The notes under the pieces are model-generated. The model did not search any database. It was not told where the DNA came from and saw only the letters and a program-made list of their open reading frames with translations. The position numbers and the translations under genes were made by a program. This document shows positions 5,764 through 9,824 of a stretch of DNA of 9,824 bases, in pieces (the stretch's first letter is position 1; each line of letters begins with the position of its first letter). Source of the stretch: Syntrophomonadaceae bacterium (GTDB taxonomy: Bacteria > Bacillota > Syntrophomonadia > Syntrophomonadales > Syntrophomonadaceae); NCBI GenBank assembly GCA_030526885.1, contig JAUNBV010000072.1, positions 1 to 9,824 on the forward strand. The letters run 5' to 3'.

Positions 5764-5766
5764 AAT
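5738..5766 (+). promoter_or_regulatory. Near-consensus sigma-A promoter of the lipoprotein-DHHW-MBOAT operon
   Basis: A perfect TTGACA (5738-5743) and TAGAAT (5761-5766, 5 of 6) are separated by exactly 17 bp. The expected start near 5773 gives a leader of about 88 nt before the ATG at 5861, long enough to carry control elements. No terminator is visible between here and 9472. Confidence 0.7.
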
Positions 5767-5770
5767 TTAT

Positions 5771-5793
5771 GCAAGGCGCAAGGAAATGCAAGG
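5771..5793 (+). repeat. Three GCAAGG direct repeats at the start of the operon leader
   Basis: GCAAGG occurs at 5771-5776, 5778-5783 and 5788-5793, at or just after the predicted transcription start. The last two continue as AAGGAAA, exposing GGA motifs of the kind bound by CsrA-type proteins. They could be an operator, an RNA-binding site or chance. Confidence 0.3.
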
Positions 5794-5860
5794 AAACCGG
5801 GGACGCGGGTTTATTGCCCCTCATAGATTTGATTCCAAAAAAGAATAGGAGGTAGGTTAC

Positions 5861-6679
5861 ATGAAAAAGGTCATTGACACCAAAAAACGCAGCCCTGGCG
5901 TGCGCGTTCTCATGGTCGCCTTATTGGTGATGGCGCTGATGGGGGCACTCGTGGCCTGCGGTGTACCCGCTGAGGGCGATGGCGCGGGCCAAGACTTGAC
6001 GAGCGGGGCGGAGGAGGCTGCGGCGCGGATGATAAACGCGGACGAGATCGACGAGATCACGCTATCCATGCATTATCAGGGAGAACAGGTGAGCGGTTTT
6101 TACACCTATCCGCAGGAGAACTCCGAAGGGATACGGGGCATCGTGGAGGTGGTGAACGGAGCCGCGCTCACGGATAAAGAGAGCGTGAACGACGTTCCTC
6201 CCTATGACCGGGTGATCAAAGTGGAATTCTCGCCGGACAAAACGGTGTACATATATCGGGACGGGGAAAAATACTACGCCGAAACGCCGTATGAAAGCAT
6301 TGCCGAGCTGACCCCGGAGGCTTACGAAACCATCCGGGAGATATTCGGCCCCATTCATCCTTTCCCGGAAGACGCCGACAAAACGTTGTTTTTAGCGGCC
6401 ATCCAGAATATGCTGGAGCGGTATCGTTCGGGCCAGCCCCCGGAAAACCAGATGGAATATATGTTTGCCCCCGCACCGCCGGGGGTGACGTTGCCCGAGG
6501 TGGATTCGACGGATGATTTTGAGCTGACGGATGGTTACGAGGAAAGCCGTTATGTGGCCGTCATACGCTTTGGCGAGAATGATGCCTACAGCGTCAGGAT
6601 GGGATTGCATCAGATTGCCGAAGGCGGAGAAAAAACGTGGGAGGTAAACAGCGTCAGTTTCGTTGAGCCCGCGGATTAA
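5861..6679 (+). CDS. Lipoprotein of unknown function, first gene of the acetylation operon
   Basis: 272 residues; AGGAGG lies 8 nt before the ATG. The N-terminus is a lipoprotein signal: a basic n-region (MKKVIDTKKR), a hydrophobic core at about 16-32 and LVAC with Cys33 as the predicted lipid-attachment site. A Gly/Ala/acidic linker (34-55) follows. I do not recognise the mature domain. Residues 58-145 alternate short hydrophobic strands with turns (INADEIDEITLSM, RVIKVEF, TVYIYRDGEKYYAE), suggesting a small beta-sandwich sensor-like domain. Residues 146-190 look helical. Residues 200-270 return to strands (YVAVIRFG, WEVNSVSF). It is acidic and has no Cys after Cys33. The gene is 92 nt upstream of the DHHW gene with no terminator between, so it may be an accessory part of the acetylation machinery; this is inferred from position only. 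Confidence 0.8.
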   Translation: MKKVIDTKKRSPGVRVLMVALLVMALMGALVACGVPAEGDGAGQDLTSGAEEAAARMINADEIDEITLSMHYQGEQVSGFYTYPQENSEGIRGIVEVVNGAALTDKESVNDVPPYDRVIKVEFSPDKTVYIYRDGEKYYAETPYESIAELTPEAYETIREIFGPIHPFPEDADKTLFLAAIQNMLERYRSGQPPENQMEYMFAPAPPGVTLPEVDSTDDFELTDGYEESRYVAVIRFGENDAYSVRMGLHQIAEGGEKTWEVNSVSFVEPAD

Positions 6680-6688
6680 GGCAAACAT

Positions 6689-6742
6689 GCCGCCGGACGG
6701 GGGAAATCGCTATAAGCCTGCCGGAGATAAAGCGCAGGCGGC
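6689..6742 (+). other. Alternative hairpins between the lipoprotein and DHHW genes
   Basis: GCCTGC (6716-6721) can pair with GCAGGC (6734-6739) around a 12-nt loop. Alternatively GCCGCC (6689-6694) can pair with GGCGGC (6737-6742). The two pairings share bases and exclude each other. No T tract follows, so this is not a terminator. It lies 10 nt before the AAGGAG site of the next gene and might tune expression or mRNA stability. Confidence 0.3.
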
Positions 6743-6771
6743 CAGGCAGCGCAAGGAGAAATGGTTGCAGT

Positions 6772-8031
6772 ATGAAAAGGGATTTGACCATCATCGTCGT
6801 CATATCGGCCCTGGTGCTGGGTTTGACCGGCGGCATATGGGTGCGGGGCATCGAGGCCGAGTCCACGGTGGAAAAGCGGGCGCTGGCCAGTTTCCCCGCT
6901 TTTTCGCTGCCGTCGTTCGTAAACAAGAGCTATCAAAGCGACCTGGAGCAAGCCCTGTCCGACCAGTTGGTGGGCGGACAAGCCTTGAAAAGAGTTTATA
7001 ACAAGGTAAAGCGGGGCAATACCAAGGTGACGGTGTCCTTTCTCAATTACTTAAAGACCAGGCGCGAATCGCCGCAGATTCAAATAATCGATTCCACCGC
7101 CGGCGGGGCGGAGCATAAGCCCACGGACGCTTTTTCCGCCGCCCTGACCCCGCGCGGCAGCGGGCTGCTGGAGATCGAGGATTCGGGGCATCTGGTATTC
7201 CTAGAGTATCCTCTCGATATAGCGCCGGCGCTCCTGGCGCAGAAAGCGGACAATATCAACGGCCTGGCCCGGAGTTACCCCGATATCGACTTTTATTGCT
7301 GTTACATAGAAACCGACGTGGATATAGACTTCGTGGAGCAACGCATCGAGCATGAATTCGCCGCCAGTTTGGCCGGCCGGCTGGATGAGCGCATACATTT
7401 TTCCAACATCGCCGTCCGTTCGCTGGAGGATTATCAGCGGAGGTTTTTCAAGACCGACCATCACTGGAACCCGGCGGGGCAATATGAGGGCTACCAACAG
7501 CTGGTGGCCCTGCTGCGCGGGGAGGGCGCAAGCTGTTATGAGACGGACACGGTGCTTTTCGAGGACGTGCGGTACCATGGCTATAAATCGCGCTTGCTGG
7601 ACGACTATGCTATCTTTGACACCTTCGCCGCCCTGAAGCCGGCGGTGCCGGAGCATAAGGTCTACACCAATTATAAACGCAGGGACTACGGCCAGGTAGA
7701 GGCCTATGAAAAGGGGCTTTATTCCCCCGAAAGGGGCTTTGACCATTACGGGGCCTGCAACGGCCCGGATTGCGGCCTGGTGGAGTTCCGATTCGACCAG
7801 CCGGAAAAGGGCAACCTCCTGGTGGTGGCCGAGTCCTTTTCCAATCCCATCAACCGGCTGATCGCGGCCCACTATAACAATGCCTATATCATCGACCTCA
7901 GGAATTACGAGAAAGACTGCGGACGGCGCTTTGATTTCGGCGATTTTGTGGCCGAACATGACGTGGACCAGGTCCTGTTTTTAGGTTATTACTACTTCTA
8001 TGTGGGCGACGCGTTTTTGATCGAGGACTAG
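6772..8031 (+). CDS. DHHW-family (AlgJ/AlgX-like) SGNH O-acetyltransferase partner protein
   Basis: 419 residues with an N-terminal signal anchor (about 5-26); the rest is predicted outside the membrane. The family hallmark KTDHHWNPAG lies at 227-236. Comparison with the D-x-H-W motif of AlgX/AlgJ suggests Asp229 and His231 as two triad members, and Ser355 in VVAESFSNP as the nucleophile. Most relatives read GDSF here, so AESF is a variant. DHHW proteins work beside an MBOAT protein and place acetyl groups on extracellular polysaccharide; the acceptor is unknown here. The MBOAT gene begins 28 nt after this stop codon, a standard pairing but in the reverse of the algI-algJ order. The ATG start is supported by frame and signal sequence, although AAGGAG is 13 nt away, which is long. 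An ATG at 6761 opens only MVAV, and its stop overlaps this start. Confidence 0.87.
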   Translation: MKRDLTIIVVISALVLGLTGGIWVRGIEAESTVEKRALASFPAFSLPSFVNKSYQSDLEQALSDQLVGGQALKRVYNKVKRGNTKVTVSFLNYLKTRRESPQIQIIDSTAGGAEHKPTDAFSAALTPRGSGLLEIEDSGHLVFLEYPLDIAPALLAQKADNINGLARSYPDIDFYCCYIETDVDIDFVEQRIEHEFAASLAGRLDERIHFSNIAVRSLEDYQRRFFKTDHHWNPAGQYEGYQQLVALLRGEGASCYETDTVLFEDVRYHGYKSRLLDDYAIFDTFAALKPAVPEHKVYTNYKRRDYGQVEAYEKGLYSPERGFDHYGACNGPDCGLVEFRFDQPEKGNLLVVAESFSNPINRLIAAHYNNAYIIDLRNYEKDCGRRFDFGDFVAEHDVDQVLFLGYYYFYVGDAFLIED

Positions 8032-8059
8032 ATGACTAAATGACTAGAGGAGAAGATTG

Positions 8060-9472
8060 ATGGTATTTTCGAGCCTGTCGTTCATATTTTTATTCCTGCC
8101 GGTGGTGGTTATCATCTATTTCCTCACCCCCCGGCGGCGGGTCAAAAACGTGGTGCTGCTGCTGGCTTCCCTGCTGTTCTATGCCTGGGGGGAGCCCATA
8201 TACATAATCCTCATCCTCATTTCCATCCTGTGCTGTTTCATATTGGCGCGGCGGATCGAAGCGGAAAAGCACAATGACGATCAAGCCGGAGCCAAAGCAT
8301 GTCTCGTGCTGGCGGTGGTCATCGCGCTGGGGATTCTGGGCTTCTTCAAATACTACGGCTTTTTAGTGGAGAACATAAACCAACTGTTGGCGGCCAATCT
8401 CGCCGTGCGCGAGTTGCCGCTGCCCATCGGCATCAGTTTTTACACCTTCCAGATGCTTTCTTACGTCATCGACGTCTACCGGGAAGATGTCAAGGCGCAA
8501 AAAAATATCCTCAACCTCGCCCTGTATGTGGCCATGTTCCCGCAACTGATCGCGGGGCCCATCGTGCGCTATAACACCATTGAAAACCAATTGGAAAACC
8601 GGCAGGAATCGCTGCCGGATTTTGTGGCCGGTCTGCGAAGGTTTGTCATCGGGCTGGGCAAAAAGGTCATCATCGCCAACCAAATGGGCATCATCGCCGA
8701 CGCGGTGTTTACCGCCCCCAGCGGGGACATGGGCACCCAGCTGGTGTGGCTGGCCGCCATCGCCTATACCTTTCAGATTTATTTCGATTTCTCCGGCTAC
8801 AGCGACATGGCCATCGGCATAGGCAGGATGTTTGGGTTCCGTTATCTCGAAAACTTCAATTACCCCTATGTATCCCAGAGCATCACCGAGTTCTGGCGCC
8901 GGTGGCACATTTCCCTGGGCACATGGTTTCGGGATTACCTGTATATCCCCCTGGGGGGCAACCGGCGCTGGCCGCTTAGAAATATCTTCATCGTGTGGTT
9001 CCTCACCGGGCTGTGGCACGGCGCCAGCTGGAACTTTATCCTGTGGGGGCTGTATTACGGCGTGCTGCTGGCGCTGGAGAAATACACCATACGGGCCTAT
9101 GAAATCCGGATACCCCGGGCCATTAGGCATATCTACACCCTGTTCTTCGTGGTGGTGGGATGGGTGCTGTTCCGGGTGGAGAACTTAAGTGACCTGCTCT
9201 TTTATCTCCAGCGGATGTTTTCCTACCACCCGACCACCCTGGACACGGTGTTGTACGGCTATCAGGATCTACTGCACGCCTTGCCGTTTTTAGCCGTCGC
9301 GCTCATAGCCTCGCTGCCCTTCTTCACCGACGCCGCGCGGCGCGTGGAGCGGGGGAGCGGCCACGCGGTATTGAAAAGTGCGCATAGTTCCTATATCATA
9401 GCCGTCTTTATCATCGCCCTGATATTTTTGCTGGGCGAGACGTTCAATCCGTTCATTTATTTTCGATTTTAA
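8060..9472 (+). CDS. MBOAT-family membrane O-acyltransferase (AlgI-like)
   Basis: 470 residues, normal for AlgI-type proteins, with roughly ten or more membrane helices. It carries the family signatures in order: PIGISFYTFQMLSYVIDVYR, FPQLIAGPIVRY, YFDFSGYSDMAIG, EFWRRWHISLGTWFRDYLY and LTGLWHGASW. The conserved residues His283 (RRWHISL) and His320 (LWHG) are present; the latter is the likely catalytic histidine. These proteins take an acyl group, usually acetyl, from a cytoplasmic donor and pass it across the membrane to an SGNH partner, here most likely the product of the preceding gene. ATG at 8060 was preferred over TTG at 8057 because GAGGAG then has 7-nt spacing. DltB is a related alternative, but no other dlt genes are present and the DHHW partner favours the AlgI type. 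Confidence 0.93.
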   Translation: MVFSSLSFIFLFLPVVVIIYFLTPRRRVKNVVLLLASLLFYAWGEPIYIILILISILCCFILARRIEAEKHNDDQAGAKACLVLAVVIALGILGFFKYYGFLVENINQLLAANLAVRELPLPIGISFYTFQMLSYVIDVYREDVKAQKNILNLALYVAMFPQLIAGPIVRYNTIENQLENRQESLPDFVAGLRRFVIGLGKKVIIANQMGIIADAVFTAPSGDMGTQLVWLAAIAYTFQIYFDFSGYSDMAIGIGRMFGFRYLENFNYPYVSQSITEFWRRWHISLGTWFRDYLYIPLGGNRRWPLRNIFIVWFLTGLWHGASWNFILWGLYYGVLLALEKYTIRAYEIRIPRAIRHIYTLFFVVVGWVLFRVENLSDLLFYLQRMFSYHPTTLDTVLYGYQDLLHALPFLAVALIASLPFFTDAARRVERGSGHAVLKSAHSSYIIAVFIIALIFLLGETFNPFIYFRF

Positions 9473-9659
9473 GCCGGGAGGGGTTGTTTAAACACCTCAG
9501 AGATAGAGGAATTGTGCCCTTGTCTCCCAAGCTCGGATATCCTTCCGGCTCCCTCCCGCGATATCCTTGAGCACAGGTTGCATTTTTGGGAAGTTACGAT
9601 ATACTGGAATAGAAAAATGCATCACCATGCAAAAATATTTTTTAAAGGGGGCGGCACTA
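9473..9659 (+). promoter_or_regulatory. Intergenic region with a candidate promoter for the ATPase gene
   Basis: A candidate promoter is TTGCAT (9578-9583)-16 bp-TATACT (9600-9605); the -10 matches 5 of 6, the -35 only 3 of 6. A copy of GATATCCTT occurs at 9536-9544 and again at 9560-9568, a 24-bp direct repeat just upstream of the -35. A small imperfect hairpin around TTTAAA lies at 9481-9499, without a T tract, so I cannot point to a convincing terminator for the MBOAT operon. Confidence 0.35.
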
Positions 9660-9824
9660 TTGGAAATCGCTCGCGACTACTATCTGGACAAGTTGATCCG
9701 CCGGAAGCACAACGGGCTGGTGAAGGTAGTCACAGGTATCCGCCGCTGCGGCAAATCATTTCTGGTGGGAACGCTGTTTAAGAACCACCTGTTGTCCGAG
9801 GGCGTCCATGAAGATCACATCATC
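9660..9824 (+). CDS. AAA_14-type ATPase (DUF4143-family N-terminus), partial (3' end outside window)
   Basis: 55 codons are visible to the right edge. From a TTG start it reads (M)EIARDYYLDKLIRRKHNG, then VVTGIRRCGKSFLVGTLF. The Walker A motif GIRRCGKS (26-33, Lys32) and the preceding DYYLDKLI helix are typical of a family of bacterial and archaeal AAA-like ATPases that carry a C-terminal DUF4143 nuclease-like domain and usually number about 380-450 residues. Their biological role is poorly known; genes are patchy and often multicopy. TTG at 9660 was chosen because AAAGGGGG lies about 8 nt upstream and the family starts near here. An in-frame ATG at 9627 would add 11 residues and has no binding site. 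Confidence 0.8.
   Translation, partial: MEIARDYYLDKLIRRKHNGLVKVVTGIRRCGKSFLVGTLFKNHLLSEGVHEDHII

Noticed and set aside
6761..6775. Mini-ORF MVAV overlapping the DHHW start
   Set aside because: The ribosome binding site is only 2 nt from this ATG, too close for efficient initiation; kept only as a remark on the unusual spacing.
7201..7959. Minus-strand open frame of 252 codons
   Set aside because: Antisense to the DHHW gene, which has the family motif and a signal anchor.
8363..9130. Minus-strand open frame of 255 codons
   Set aside because: Antisense to the MBOAT gene; Gln/Asp/His-rich shadow without a family signature.
9512..9781. Plus-strand open frame of 89 codons
   Set aside because: Its second half is the ATPase coding region in a different frame; the ATPase frame contains a clear Walker A motif.

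Overview
The window looks like a chromosomal segment of a Gram-positive, Clostridia-like anaerobe of moderately high GC content. That is an inference. The support is strong AGGAGG-type ribosome binding sites, sigma-A-type promoters with 16-17 bp spacers, lipobox lipoproteins, hairpin-plus-T terminators and gene families common in Clostridia (Rpn nuclease, DHHW/MBOAT pair, AAA_14 ATPase). Nothing in the sequence fixes a genus.

Layout, left to right. (1) 1-613, minus: 5' part of an Rpn-family PD-(D/E)XK nuclease gene, running off the left edge. (2) 614-1048: intergenic, with a structured hairpin, a minus-strand terminator, a tRNA-Trp(CCA) gene on the minus strand, and two back-to-back divergent promoters. 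(3) 1049-2026, plus: a membrane-anchored trypsin/HtrA-like serine protease with a very acidic N-terminal cytoplasmic segment and no PDZ domain. (4) 2072-3346, minus: a LivJ-type substrate-binding lipoprotein with an Ala/Pro/Asp tail and no permease or ATPase genes next to it. (5) 3543-5450, minus: a long-chain acyl-CoA synthetase with its own promoter and terminator. (6) 5451-5860: a 410-bp gap with the synthetase promoter, a possible decayed coding remnant, a tiny ORF and a near-consensus promoter reading right. (7) 5861-9472, plus: a probable three-gene operon of an unrecognised lipoprotein, a DHHW/AlgJ-like SGNH O-acetyltransferase and an AlgI-like MBOAT acyltransferase. (8) 9660-9824, plus: start of an AAA_14-type ATPase gene, cut by the right edge.

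How the genes work together. The clearest functional module is the 5861-9472 operon. By analogy with AlgI/AlgJ-type pairs, the MBOAT protein would move acetyl groups across the membrane and the DHHW protein would transfer them to an extracytoplasmic polymer. The lipoprotein may be an accessory part or unrelated. The substrate-binding lipoprotein and the acyl-CoA synthetase are neighbours on the same strand, and liv-type transporters and AMP-forming ligases are found together elsewhere. Here a strong terminator and separate promoters make them two transcription units. The Rpn nuclease and the AAA_14 ATPase at the two edges are accessory-type genes.

I found no CRISPR array, insertion sequence or complete defence island, and no clear new multi-gene system. 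The most interesting unexplained items are the acidic-aromatic N-terminus of the protease, a 32-bp dyad abutting the promoter of the binding protein, and the lipoprotein associated with the acetylation genes.
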